In this document: in pieces, positions 1-12,049 of the stretch
Position numbering within the stretch: the stretch's first letter is position 1
Layout of the letters: every line of letters begins with the position of its first letter
Source: Raphanus sativus
Lineage: Eukaryota; Streptophyta; Magnoliopsida; Brassicales; Brassicaceae
Direction: 5' to 3'
Length of the DNA: 64,000 nt
Assembly: GCF_000801105.2 (NCBI RefSeq)
Contig: NC_079515.1
Span: 13,640,001 to 13,704,000 of the forward strand
Position numbers and translations under genes: made by a program
Notes under the pieces: model-generated
Told to the model about the DNA's origin: nothing
Database searches by the model: none
What the model saw: the letters and a program-made list of their open reading frames with translations, nothing else

Positions 1-48
1 TGCTTGTATTATTATCGTTCTTACACTTATCTGTTAACATTTTTCTAG

Positions 49-1559
49 GCTACTACTAGCAAAGTAACAGAGAAAACACAGGAGATCGAAGAATTGGACT
101 CAAAAATCAAGACCTTAATCAAATGTTTTCCTACGTGCGACAAGATAACAGGAGAACATGCATATACAGACGCTGTTATGATTGCTGAAGATCAATTGAA
201 AAAGAAGATTAGTTGCATGCTTTTACGTCAGGATATTCGGGTATCTACTGTCTTATTTTTGCAGACATGGAGATCTTAAACAAAGTATTCTTTTTTTTTC
301 TACGTGAATAACTCTTGTCTTGTTGGCAGGGCTGGAAAGTTGACAGTTTAGGAGAAAAGAATGGTTGTCAGAGCATTGTTCTAGATTATGGTGGCTTGAT
401 TAACCAAAGGTTGGTCCTATTTTTTTATCTTTCAATAATTTTTTTTACAAGGAATATGTTTCCTACGTTTTGGCTACATATAAATGAGCCATGTGATTTT
501 TGTTTTTTTTGGAAAATTTCTTGGATATACAGGCTCACATTAAAGCCTGGCCATGCTTCATGTGTAATAGTTTCAAACAATTTGAGTGAGGCATTCATCA
601 AGGTAAGGGTAACGAACTTCTTTTCCTATACATCATCTTCGTTTCGTTTCTAATCAAGGTATTGTTCTTCAGCAATTACCAGACATGAATGTTTCAACTG
701 CGTTTAACTCCTTGTTTAATGCTGAATACTCCCGGGTGTATGTTGATACCAGTACGTTGTTGGATATTACACAGGTGAGTTTGTGTACTAGTTTTGCTGC
801 TATTGCTCTCGTAATACTATGATAGCATATTAGGGAATTTTCTATACTATTTTTGTGTCAAGTGATGTTTGCTTTCTCCTTAGTGTTTGTAAGTTCCTCT
901 AGAAGAATCACTGTCTAGAAATTACTTCTTTTTTTTTTGTTTGCTGTGTTTGTCTCATTTTGCTCTGAACATGCAGAAAACTAGCCTGATCGTACATAAT
1001 CTGCTAAATGTGGCTGAGGAATTACAGTTAGCTAGAATGGAGATACCGAATTTGGTCCAAGGAAATTTTGAATCTCCATCAGGTGATCGATTTATCCTCC
1101 TCTCACTTTCCCTTTTAGTGGTACTAGCTAGATTGACACAGGCGCAATTTCAGAAATCCTTTAATGACTGACTAGTTCGAGTGTCTTGTTGATTGCAGCG
1201 GAGCAGCTTTATTTGCAAATTAGCTTTTTTGATTGCAAAAACTTGAGAAAAGTAATCATGAGTCTCGATATGGCATGCTTGACCCAGTAAGTAGATTACG
1301 GTCAGCTCAGTAACTGAATATCATCTTTCTGCATAAAGACTTTGGATAGTGAAACTGTTTGCGTTTTGTAACAGTGGGATGGTATCCGGGCGACATAATT
1401 CCTTGCGAAGTGACAGGCACAAAAAGAGATGTTGTTGCGTCGGAACAATTGATGAAAGAGATAGAATGTGCAGTGGATGGTGTCGGAGTGGGATATCCTC
1501 GGATACTCAGACTCTGTCGTTGCGTCTCCAAACTGTTGCAATTACAAAGCAGGAGATGA
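49..1559 (+). CDS. KNL1: KNL1-like kinetochore protein, C-terminal exons (5' end outside window)
   Basis: Exons inferred from GT-AG junctions and frame continuity: 49-240, 330-409, 533-602, 673-774, 977-1082, 1199-1286 and about 1375-1559. The first exon encodes a Lys/Glu-rich coiled-coil-like stretch. The later exons resemble the C-terminal RWD region of KNL1 (GWKVDSLG, then a long helix with LNVAEELQLARMEIPNL, then LCRCVSKLLQL before the stop). KNL1 is the outer-kinetochore scaffold of the KMN network that links Mis12 and Spc105-type partners and recruits checkpoint proteins. Family assignment is by recognition, not by alignment. The first six exons join without a frame break. The last exon fits the family only in a frame one base away from the best splice junction (see findings), so the copy may be broken or mis-sequenced there. 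The promoter and N-terminus lie before the window. Confidence 0.55.
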
Positions 1560-2287
1560 TGGTCTCATTTCGTAACACTTTCACATGTTGCTGGTTTGTT
1601 TTGTGTATAAACGGTTGAACCTGAGATCAGATCTGAGAACCTGTGTGACAGGAACTATGTCTCATTACTCAAACCAACTTTGGTGTTTTATGAATTGGTT
1701 TTTCTATTACTACGATTTGACCCGTTCTACAGACGGACAATTAACCAAAATAACTATATTTAGATAAAATAATTAAATATCTAAATATATTATCAATTTA
1801 ATGAGTATTTTAAAATGTTAAACTTATTTTAAATTAAAATAATATTAATATTCCCTGTACATGTTTTGTTATTCTTGTTATAGATCATATTTATTTTACT
1901 ATTGAAAAATATTCAGAAATACATAATAGTTTCATATGTTTTTAATGTTTACTCTACTTTAGTTATGATAATTATGATGATAAGTAGAATGTAGATTTTT
2001 TAGTATAAAACATAGATTACATTTTCGTTCTTATATGTTTTTTTAATACATCGATAGTTTATTTTTCTGTGTGCAAGTTGAATACAGACCAACTTTAGAT
2101 GTTCAAATACTTCAAACTATAATTATAATTAAAATTAAATATGTAACTAAAATACTTAAACTTACAATTATATATTGTAATATATTATTTATTTTTTGAT
2201 AATTTCTGTTATTTTAGTTGAATTACTGTTTGGTATATCTACATCTTATATAGTCTATCATTTGTTTTTTTTGTTGAATACTTGAAA
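1560..2287. other. AT-rich 3' flank of the KNL1-like gene
   Basis: Likely 3' UTR and intergenic DNA after the KNL1-like stop. Composition is strongly A+T rich with no convincing coding sequence on either strand. It ends at a CTAG that I read as the 3' terminus of a Helitron lying on the minus strand. Confidence 0.5.
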
Positions 2288-2559
2288 CTAGATGAAGACT
2301 CGTGCCTTGCACGAGGTGAAAAATACTCTAAAATGTCAATATTATATAGTTTATATGTTTCATATATTTTATTTGGACAATATAAAGTAAATAAATACAT
2401 TGGACATTATAAAGTAAAAATCTCTAATAGTAAATAAATAAGTGTATTTAACCCATTAGATTGGTAGATACACGTATCACATTTATTGTAATTGGCATTA
2501 ACAGTAATTAAACAAAATATATAATAGCATTTAGCTTCTTGATTTCGGTTTTTTGAAAC

Positions 2560-2960
2560 CTAAATGGAACCGTCGGATTTTGGTTAACCAAAATTCTGAA
2601 AATCAATTTTGAATAAACCAAATTAAATTTTGGTTTAGTTCGGTCATCAGATATTTTCGATTTTCACTTTTATTTTCGTAAATAATTATTTTTTTAGTTT
2701 TCTGTAAATTTTGGTATAATTTCATTTTAAAATCTGGATATTTTCGGCTATTTTATTTAAATTCGGTTATTTTGGTTTCTGGCTAAATTTGGTTTGGTTT
2801 GGTTTTTGGTTATTTTTGTTTTTTATTTTTTATTTTTGAAAATTGAAAACATAACCGAAAACCGAATTTTGCTTAAATATAGAAGTGAAAACCATGGCCG
2901 AATTAAAACTTCTTGAAAATTTCGGTTTGATTTGGTTCGGCTGGTTCGGTCCGAACAAAA
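2560..2960. repeat. Low-complexity GGTTT/AACCAAA-rich stretch
   Basis: Dense runs of TTCGGTTTTGGTTT-type sequence and its complement (for example around 2560-2640 and 2755-2950). This composition is common in dispersed plant repeats. No open reading frame or clean terminal repeat was found. Confidence 0.4.
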
Positions 2961-3881
2961 ACTGCATGCTTAATAGCATTTATAAATAATCATACTATTC
3001 TAGCATTATTTAAAAAATAACGTGATTATGATATTGAATACATTGTTGAATAATCATACTTGCGTGGAGTGAAATTGACATAATAATAGGGGATATCAAC
3101 ATACATAATCGTATATACTTTACAGAATATTGTATTCATTACATATATAGTATTAGTATATTTTTCTGAAATATCTTTACATGTATTTAATGTGCTAGAC
3201 AGGGATAACATGGATAGCAAAAGGATGCATGCTATAATTATTTAGTTGCATACATTTGGTAATTTAAAAGAGATAGAACCTGGACTTGTGCGAAAATAAT
3301 TTAGTGGCTTCACAACATCTCATGAGCACACGTTATCTGAAAACAATAATCTGTTGGATACCAGTTTCAAAAAAAATATCTGTTGGATATGGCACAAACA
3401 TACTTATTGGCCCAAGGTTGTCATCAAAAGGCATTGACTGGAATCATGAAAACCTTTTCTTCGTAAGAAATCTAAAGCCACGGACGTACTGAAAACAATT
3501 CTTTGATTCTATTTCAGCTTTTAAACTTCTTCTTAACTCAAACTTAAAACACAGACTTTTGTCAGGAAAAAAAAACTTAAGAAACAGAGTAACATAAGTT
3601 GTACAGAGGTATTTTTGATATGAATAATGTAACATTCTTTTAAAAAAATGAGAAAAATGAAATGATTGGGAATTGCTATCATTTGATAGGTAAGCATAGC
3701 GTATATACAGCAGCAATATGTAAGGTTCAGACACAAAGAATATATATGGTGATTTAATGTGGAAATCGTATATGCTATAGCTGCTAAAATATGTTAAATG
3801 TGGCAAGAATATATGTTTAACCGTAAATCTTGATCGAACCCCCTAAATTTTAGCATACATATTAGGTAACTCGTTTAAATC

Positions 3882-4215
3882 ATATAGACTTGGGCCGAAG
3901 ATTTAAAAATGGAAGATATATGTTATTTATTACATTTATTTAACTTCCTAATATAAAAGAAATTTATAAATTTTCCTAATATACATTTGAAGCAAACTTT
4001 AATACCAGAAATAATTCATTCAAAACGGTTAATCTTTTGCCAAATAATATTAGACATATAGTCCTGGGTACGAAGAATACTGAATGGAAGATATTTGCTT
4101 ATTTGTTACATTAGTTTAACTTTCTAGTACATTTTGGAAATCAACAAATTTGCCTAACACATATTTGAACCAAACTTTTAAACCACATATAATTCACTTC
4201 AAAAAGGTTACATCG
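3882..4215. repeat. Imperfect tandem duplication, two copies of about 165 bp
   Basis: Both copies share, in order, a segment like ATGGAAGATAT, then TTACATT with TTTAACTT, then AACAAATTTGCCTAA-type sequence, then GAACCAAACTTT and TAATTCA. The copies are roughly 3882-4035 and 4055-4215. They have diverged, so the duplication is old. It lies inside the Helitron-like block. Confidence 0.4.
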
Positions 4216-5579
4216 TTAAATATACAATATAGTTTATAAAATTTTATGGGCTAGCGATCAATTTGAATCTTCTTACCAGATCAGGTTAATGAATGGTTAT
4301 ATTAAAGCCAAGATAAATGTAGTAACGTCCGGTTAAGAATATATTTTAGATTGTATATTTATATGCAAACAACAAAATCCACTTTAAAAATTCACAGACA
4401 ATAACACACAAGTTGATCATTAGCAACATAAAAATTTTCTAAACCATTTAGAAAATGTTTTGCAATAGAAATCCGGTTGCTTGAGCTTTGTTCATGACAT
4501 GTGCTTGCACAATGGAAATGAACTCTTTAACAGATCAGGTAGGAAATGAAATTAGTTAGTAGCAATCAGGTGTAATAAATATTTTGTATATTGATCAAAA
4601 AATAAAATAAAAATATTTTGTATCATTTTACCAATGCATGTGATTGAATTAAGTTTTGTTTATATCGTAGGTGACAATGAAAAAGTCTATTTTTTGGCTG
4701 GAGTGGTTTCCATGCGATGCTTTGCTGGAGAAAGAAAGAGCTTACGAAATCCTTACAATAGCAAACCGGTTATTTGTCTTATTTGCGAACCGGTTATTGT
4801 CTTTGTCTTATATGTTATAAATTATAATGTATGATGCATATTTATTACCAGTGGCAATTCTAGTAAATTCTCTAGTAATTAGAGGTCCATTAATTAAGAA
4901 GGCTGAGAAGACATGTGGTGTTGCCACATCACTAAAATGGCAAACTTGTTAATATCATACAAAATTAAGGTTAGTTTTTAAAATTGTTTCCCTATTAATA
5001 TATAAGGGATGTTTGTAGAAGCTGTGAATTTTTTATTTGTATTAATGGTTTTTTGCGCTATGCACGAATATTGTATATAAAAAAATTGTCAACATTATTT
5101 ATAACATTAATGTGTATATTGTAAATCAATTGTGTAGTTGCTTATTGTAGATAAACTCTTGTTCTTTTCTTTTGGTCAGTAGTACTCATCTTACGAATAT
5201 GGTAGTCTTGGAGATGGAAGACTATGTGATGGGCAATGGGTTTTTTCCTTTGTAGTTGAGCTATGTTGACAATTTATTTGTGAATATTTTCTATTTGGTT
5301 CCCTTATGTTCATTAAATATTTTATTATTTAAATGCTTAACTATGATTTAATATATTAGTTTTAGATTCTCTTGCTCAAAGTATACATATATAGTACTCC
5401 TGAAAAAGACTGCAATGTAACAAATAAATTGTTTAGATGGGTTTTAAAATTTATGGATAAATTATTTTGGTTGTATATATACTTATTTTAATAATTCGGT
5501 AATGAGTCCTAGAGTAATAATGCCATGTGACCTTTTTATGTTTGTTTTGTATTCTGATGTAGACATTTCATAATTATTT

Positions 5580-7120
5580 ATTTACTATAAAGTTTTAAAA
5601 GAGATGCTTAATTTAGTTTTCTCACTTCTTAATTGTATATTTATTTCTTTTTTATTTTTATATTGTATATTTACTTATTTTAATTTTTTGCTTTTATATC
5701 AAATGATAATACTATATAGATGCTTAATATAATATTTCTATTTCTTATAATGTAAGCTTGTTTTTATTATATTATTTATTTTCTTATAAAAATATTGGAA
5801 ATAATAAAAATGTAAAACTATACATTTTTCAGATAGATGGTTAATGTAGTTTTTCCATTCTTATTTTGTATATTTACTTATTATTTATTTTTCTTATGTT
5901 GTATATTTACTTATTCTAATTGTTTTTCTTTTATACCAAATTTTGATATTACAGTAAATTTTAATGTGATATTTTTATTTCTTATATTGTATATTTACTT
6001 ATTATTTTTTTTATATATTTTTCAGATATATGTTCAATGTAGTTTTTTTATTCTTTTATTGGGTATTTACTTAGTATTTATTTTTGAAAATTTTATATTA
6101 TTATTATAATATTATAACTAATGTAATATTTTTATTTCTTATATTGTATATTTGCTTATTATTTATTTTACTATACGTTTTTCAGGTAGATGTTAATTTT
6201 GTTTTTATATTTCTTATATTGTATATTTACTTATTATATATTTACTATATTTTTCAGATATATGTTTAATTAAGTTTTATATTTATTATATTGTATATTT
6301 ACTATTTCTTATATTTTATATTTACTTATTATATTTTTTCTTTTATATCAAATGATAATATTATGTTAGATGTTTAATGTAATATTTCTATTTCTATATT
6401 TCTATTTTAGTTACTATTTATTTTTTCTTATATTGTATATTTAATTATTTTAATATTATGATAAATGTTAAATATAATACTTCTATTACTTGTATTGTAT
6501 ATTTACTTATTATTGTTTTTACTATATATTTTCATATAGAAGTTTAATTTAGTTTTTTTATTTCTTATATGTATATTTACTTATTTTTTATTTTTTTCTT
6601 ATATTGTATATTTACTTATTCTAATTTTCTTACTTTTATATCAAATGATAATATTACGATAGATATTTAATGTAATATTTTTGTTTCTTATATTGTATAT
6701 TTACTTATTATTTATTTTCTTTATTTTTTAATAATAATACTACGTGACATAAATATTAATGTAATATTTTTGTTTTTTATTATTTTCGGATAGATGTTCA
6801 TTGTAATATTTACATTTCTTATATTGTATATTTACTTTTTAACTTATTTAATTATTCTAATTTTCTTAATTTTTCAGATAGATATGATATTTCGAAATAA
6901 TTAAAATATAAAACTATATGTTATATCAAATATATGTTTAATTTAATATTTACTAATATTGTAATGTTACCATTTCTTACAAATATTTGGAAATAATTAA
7001 AATGTAAAATATACATTATTTCAGATATATGTTTCATGTAATATTTCTGTTTCTTATATGTATATTTACTTATTATTTTTTTTCCTAATATTATGTATTT
7101 ACTTATTATTTATTTTCGGT
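5580..7120. repeat. AT-rich minisatellite-like array (TTATATTGTATATTTACTTATT core)
   Basis: A core close to TATTGTATATTTACTTATT recurs about ten times or more (near 5651, 5870, 5895, 5973, 6136, 6212, 6599, 6691 and 6818, among others). It is separated by variable spacers carrying TTCAGATAGATGTTTAATGT-like segments, giving a loose period near 75-130 bp. A further copy sits at about 10020-10080. The hydrophobic reading frames through it come from composition. Confidence 0.6.
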
Positions 7121-7217
7121 TTTTTAATAATAATGTCACGTGGCATCTTTGGGAAGAATTTTTAATGTTGATGTGGACGTTCCCTAAAGCCTCAAAAGGC
7201 TACTTTATTAGTATAGA
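7120..7217 (-). mobile_element. Internal Helitron 5'-end-like segment
   Basis: Reads on the minus strand from TCTATACTAATAAAG at 7217 through a GCCTTTTGAGGC segment and a CCACATCA block to a CACGTGAC box. The same order occurs at 10110-10200 and, shortened, at 10660-10709. The base preceding the 5' TC is G, not the A expected for a clean Helitron insertion, so this may be an internal duplicate or a truncated nested copy. Confidence 0.4.
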
Positions 7218-9471
7218 CTAGGGTTAAATAATAATTTAAATATATTTAAAATGTTTAATTTGTTTTTAGATTAAAAAATAATTTTTGTAATTTTTATCAC
7301 GTCAAATTTGTCTGTTATTTTACAAACCAAATTACAAATCAAAAATAGAATTATGTTTCTAAAGTTTGCTCATTGGAATTGATCCGCTATTGCTCTAATT
7401 TAGTTTCTAACAATATGTCACTTTTAGAAGTGATTTTACCACATGTTCTTTCTATAATCATTTTCAAAAAAATAATATGACATAGTTATTAAAATTGATG
7501 ACATGACTTATACCTTAATATGACATGGAAAATTACATTTAATATTAATTTATATTTTTGCTAATTTTTTAAAATATGGTATGGTAATAACTCATATATT
7601 ACATTTAATGTCGATTTATATTTTTAGATCTTTTTTAATATATGGTAATAACTCATAAATCATCATTAAAATAAATAAATTCAATATCGCATTACATATT
7701 TCTAAATATCATTTAATTACATATTCTTTAATTATATAATTTTATTACTAAAATTTTCAAAAATGTATACAATTTTTTTAAGAAAATTAGAAAATTTTTA
7801 ATCGTAAAATCATTAGTTTCTTATATATAGATAAGTTTTATAAATATGTTTAATTATAATTTTTTATAATTATGAAAATTTTTACAAATTTATTTAATTC
7901 ATTTAACTAAAATAAATAGATAGATAAATATATATAAGATTAAATTTTAAATATATACACGCATATTCTTAAATATAATATAAAATAAACAAATTTGCAT
8001 ATTCTTAAATATAATTTAAAATAAATAAAATTATTTTTATCTTAATTTTAATGTTTAACTAAATAAAATATATTAAAATATTGATAAGAAAAAAAAGAAA
8101 ATTTACAATATTGATAAAATTTATTTTTAAATATAATTTGTATTTATCTGTTAAAAATATTTTAATTTTTTTTACTGCACATGGTGTAGGAAAACATGTA
8201 GTTATTTTAAAAAAAGAAACATCTAACTAATAGTTGTAGCCTTAATATAAATCTAATGTTAAATTTCAAATATGTCTATTATATTTTTGTTTTTTCTTGT
8301 TAAATATTTTATATTAAATCTTCAACAAGTTAATATAAACATAATTATATAATTTAAGATAATTTTAACATTTTTGTTTATATTTTTGTAGTTTTGTATT
8401 GATTTTAATTTTACATACATGAATATTTGAAATTTTTAAAAGTTTATTTGTTTTTTAAATTGTTTTTTTGTCAGTTATAATTTTAAGTGGAATTTAAAAC
8501 ATTTATGTTATATATAAAGTTAATTATTTGATGAAGATTTTTGTCTTTATCTTATTTTATTTTATCTTGTGAGAACTATTTTCTAATATTTTTATATTTA
8601 AAAATATCAAATTAAGATGTTGATTAGTATATTTTCAATGATATTTGTAAATTCAATATGAACACATCAAATAAACAATATTTTCAATTTTTAAATCATA
8701 TGTACTTCCAATTCATATTTTATTTTTATTTGAAATTATTTATTTTTAAGATTAATATTCGTTAATTAATTTACGGTTATCTTTCAAACATTTAGTTTAT
8801 ATAGTAAACAATATGTTGACATTCAATGATTTATAGAGTTAACTTATATAGTATATGCTATTTGTGGACATTTCAATAGCATATAACATGAACTTTAAAA
8901 ATTGCATGACCTTGTATATAATATATGTTATTTGTTATTTTCAGTATCATATAACCTAAATTTTTAAATCACGTGTTTTGAATTTACTTATTTATAAGTC
9001 TTCCAAATTTTGTTTAATAATTATCCTTATTGGTTATATTTATGTTAAAATAATATGTGAAAATTCTCAATTATTTATAACATCAACTTATATATAATAT
9101 GTGTTATTTGTTAATATTTTCAATTGCATATAACCTAAAATTTGAACCACATGTTTTAAATCTATATAGTTATAATTGTTTTAAAATCTTGTATTTTTAT
9201 TTGATGTTAAATTTCAAAATATTACAAATATTAAGTTAAATTATATAATGCTTTATGTTTGTTAACCTACCTTATCTGATATTGATATCTATTTTATTTT
9301 TTTTCAAAAATCTTTCAATATTTATTTAAAAATTATATTTGTTAGTTATTTTATGTTAATTTACAAAAACTTAGGTTAACATTAAGTAACTTATATATAA
9401 TGTTTTTAATTTTGTAAGTTTAACTTTTATATTGATTTATATTTTATTTTGAAATGAACATTTTTTGATAA

Positions 9472-9926
9472 TATTGACATTAATTAGAAATAACAAATTG
9501 AACAAAATGATTGGCATATTTTTGGTGATTAAAAATAATACGTGTACATTTTCAGTAATTTATGACATCAACTTATATATATTATTTATTATTTGTGAAT
9601 ATTTTCAATTGCATATAATACAAAAAAATTGAAATTACCTGTTTTAAATTTATCGTTATAAGTGATGGAAAGTTTTGCATTTTTTTAATTTCGAAAATTT
9701 ATTATATATTCAGTTAATTTTTACCTTTGTTAGCTTTCCTCATTTGATATTGATTTCTATTTTATTTTGAAACAAAAGAATTTTTGGAATATTGACATTT
9801 TTGAAAATATTAAACTAAAATAATAATTTCGCATATTATGATTAGTTTTTTTTAAAATCCTATGTGTCCTCAATCATATCATTGAATATTTTCAATAGCA
9901 TATAACTTAAACTTTTAAAATCACGT
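9472..9926. repeat. Direct repeat copy 1 (about 455 bp)
   Basis: Begins GATAATATTGACATTAATTA and runs through GATTGGCATATTTTTGGTG to AATAGCATATAAC. The same sequence recurs at 10203-10660 with scattered substitutions and small indels. Copy 2 is joined directly to Helitron 5'-end-like sequence on both sides, so the duplication was made within the Helitron-like block. Confidence 0.7.
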
Positions 9927-10202
9927 GTTCTAAATTTATATAGTTTAAATTATATATAATTCTTTGATTTTTGTAAGTTTACCATATTTAATGAAATCAG
10001 CACATAAATATGTTAATATTACGATAAATGTTTAATATAATATTTCTATTTCTTATATTATATATTTACTTATTATTTAGTTTTCATTATATTTTATATT
10101 TTTTTGTTTTTTTGTAATAACACGTGTTATTTTTTGGGAGAAATTTTTTTCGATGATGTGGATGTTCCATAGAGTCTCAAAAGGTCTCTTTTATTAGTTT
10201 TC

Positions 10203-10660
10203 TGATAATATTGACATTAATTAGAAATAACAAATTGGAAAAAATGATTGGCATATTTTTGGTGATTAAAAATAATACGTGGACATTTTCAGTAATTTAT
10301 GACATCAACTTATATATATATTATTTATTATTTGTGAATATTTTCAATAGCATATAATACAACATTTGAAATTATCTGTTTTAAATTTATCGTTATAATT
10401 GATGGAAAGTTTTGCATTTTTTTAATTTTCTAAAATTATTATATATTTATTTAATTTTTACTTTTGTTAACTTTCCTCAACTGATATTGATTTCTATTTT
10501 ATTTTAAAACAAATAATTTTTTTGGCATATTGACATTTTTAAATATATTAAATAAAATAATTATTTCTCATATTATGATTAGTTTTTTAAAATCCCATGT
10601 GTCTTCAATAATATTATTGAATATTTTCAATAGCATATAACCTAAATTTTAAAAATCATG
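10203..10660. repeat. Direct repeat copy 2 (about 455 bp)
   Basis: Second copy of the sequence at 9472-9926, offset about 731 bp. It starts immediately after a truncated Helitron 5'-like end (TCTTTTATTAG at about 10190-10200) and ends at the GGACGCTC segment that leads into the outermost Helitron 5' end at 10709. Confidence 0.7.
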
Positions 10661-10709
10661 CGTGTGGACGCTCTCTGGAGCCTCAAAAGGTTACTTTTAT
10701 TAGTATAGA

Positions 10710-11500
10710 TTTATATTTAGCGTAATATCAATCTGTTATGATAATTTCCATATAGGTTTTAAAGTTTACGTTCTTTGTTTTATATAAGGCATTGCCTTGG
10801 CAAAACATAATAATAAGAATCAGTTTTATAATCTCATCTTCTCATTATTACTTTCTCTGCAAGCAAGCAATTATCATCTTCGATCTCAGCATTTTCGAGT
10901 TGATCCTTCTTTTTCAGTGGTCATCTTCTAGGTCTGTGCATCCCCAGTGCCGTGCCTCCATTGTAAAAAATGAAACTTTGGCTTATGTCAGCAATTTTTT
11001 TAAAAAATAGTAGGGCATATATTTCATTACTTTTTTACATCAAAGCATGTTTTATTAGTTTTTTGTGATTAAGTCATCCTACATAATAGATAATAGAAGA
11101 TATCAATATATATATATATATATATATATATAGTTCATGTTAGAAGTTTTGTAGTAATTTGGATAAGTTCAATGCTTACCAGATGAAGAGACCAGGGAAG
11201 ATTGATTGTTATGATTTTGATTAATGGTCTTCTAATGATATTTTAGTATTTTAATAGTAGAATAACTAGAGAAAATAAATTATAAATAATTGTTAGTATT
11301 ATAAAGATAAGAAAACTAAAAAGATTAAGTAATATTGGTTATTTGTGCATGAGAAAAATGGGTTTAGACATTACAGATTGAAATTTGGTTATAGATTTGT
11401 AAAACAAAAAATTAAAATTTTATAATTAAAATTTTATAATTAAAATTTTATTTTTTGATGTTCTAAATATTTTCTCTGTGCTATTTATTATTGTTATTTA
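10710..11500. other. Intergenic, AT-rich, with a short (AT)n
   Basis: No supportable gene. A 26-bp TA microsatellite lies at 11107-11132. A 72-codon open frame at 10792-11010 has no recognisable domain and biased composition, so I do not call it. Confidence 0.5.
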
Positions 11501-11634
11501 AAAGACTGATCTATTTTTAGTTTTGTCCGCTTCTGTTAGCCATGAGTGTTCGCACGGCTCTGTGCATCCCCCATCTTCTAATCTGCAAGTAGGATTACTA
11601 GCTTGGGACTTACTATCAAGGTTTCCTGTTTCAT

Positions 11635-11645
11635 TGGTATCAGAG
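11635..11645 (+). other. Primer-binding site of a truncated LTR retroelement
   Basis: TGGTATCAGAG, complementary to the 3' end of initiator tRNA-Met, the usual primer of plant LTR retrotransposons. It follows a CA at 11632-11633 that would close a 5' LTR. I could not fix the LTR's left edge, and no second LTR is visible nearby. Confidence 0.6.
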
Positions 11646-11668
11646 TATAAACTCCTCAGGACCAAGCC

Positions 11669-12046
11669 ATGGATACAAGATAAACAACCGCTTTGAACGA
11701 TATGAGCAAGCAAATTGACGAGCTGCGCTCTTCGCAAACCCAACAAACAGAAGAGATCTGCAAGGAACTCAGCGACAAAATCAACGGACTTGAAGCGCTC
11801 ATAGAGAAGTACTTCGCTAATGCTCCACCTCCTGTTACTCAACGCGAAGGAAAACAAACCAATGCAGCCTCCTCCGCTGTTACCGACGGATCGCCTCAAA
11901 CCAAAGATCACCAGACCGTTTCAACACAGAGCACAGCACATCAAAACCAACTCCCACCAACAACCCACCCGTTCATCATGGCCTATCGTCACGACTAACA
12001 AAAATTGGTTTTCGATATTCGACGGTTCTGAACACAGACAAAAATT
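11669..12046 (+). pseudogene. Broken gag start of an LTR retrotransposon
   Basis: An ATG lies 24 bases after the primer-binding site. After four codons there is an in-frame TAA (11681-11683); the frame then stays open to 11998. It encodes a short coiled coil (KQIDELRSSQTQQTEEICKE) and a Pro/Thr/Gln-rich linker, as at the N-terminus of plant Ty3/gypsy-type gag. A neighbouring frame continues with FDGSE at 12019-12036, a motif common just before the gag core, so there is a frameshift near 11998. No capsid core, protease or polymerase follows. The frame on the opposite strand (11498-11911) is a shadow. The remnant is probably a deletion derivative. Confidence 0.55.
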
Positions 12047-12049
12047 TAA

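Larger units (their letters stand above)
2288..10709 (-). mobile_element. Helitron-like composite element, non-autonomous, minus orientation
   Basis: On the minus strand the 3' terminus reads hairpin then CTAG. The hairpin is 2299-2315 (7-bp perfect stem, 3-nt loop) and CTAG is 2288-2291, followed by T. The 5' terminus on the minus strand is TCTATACTAATAAAAG ending at 10709, preceded by A. A 5' TC, a 3' hairpin plus CTRR, and insertion between A and T are the known Helitron hallmarks. Two further 5'-like ends of the same type occur inside, at about 7120-7217 and 10110-10200, so the block may be several elements or one element with internal duplications. No Rep/helicase coding sequence is visible; the whole 8.4 kb is AT-rich and non-coding. 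The outer limits are inference. Confidence 0.5.

Noticed and set aside
3444..3806. 120-codon minus-strand open frame
   Set aside because: Composition-driven (Phe, Ser, Tyr rich), no domain, and inside the AT-rich Helitron-like block.
5837..6269. Hydrophobic open frames that look like membrane proteins
   Set aside because: They arise from the TTATATTGTATATTTACTTATT repeat. Every unit yields the same Leu/Ile/Tyr/Phe strings.
11498..11911. 137-codon minus-strand open frame
   Set aside because: Antisense to the gag start, which follows a primer-binding site and has a typical coiled coil.
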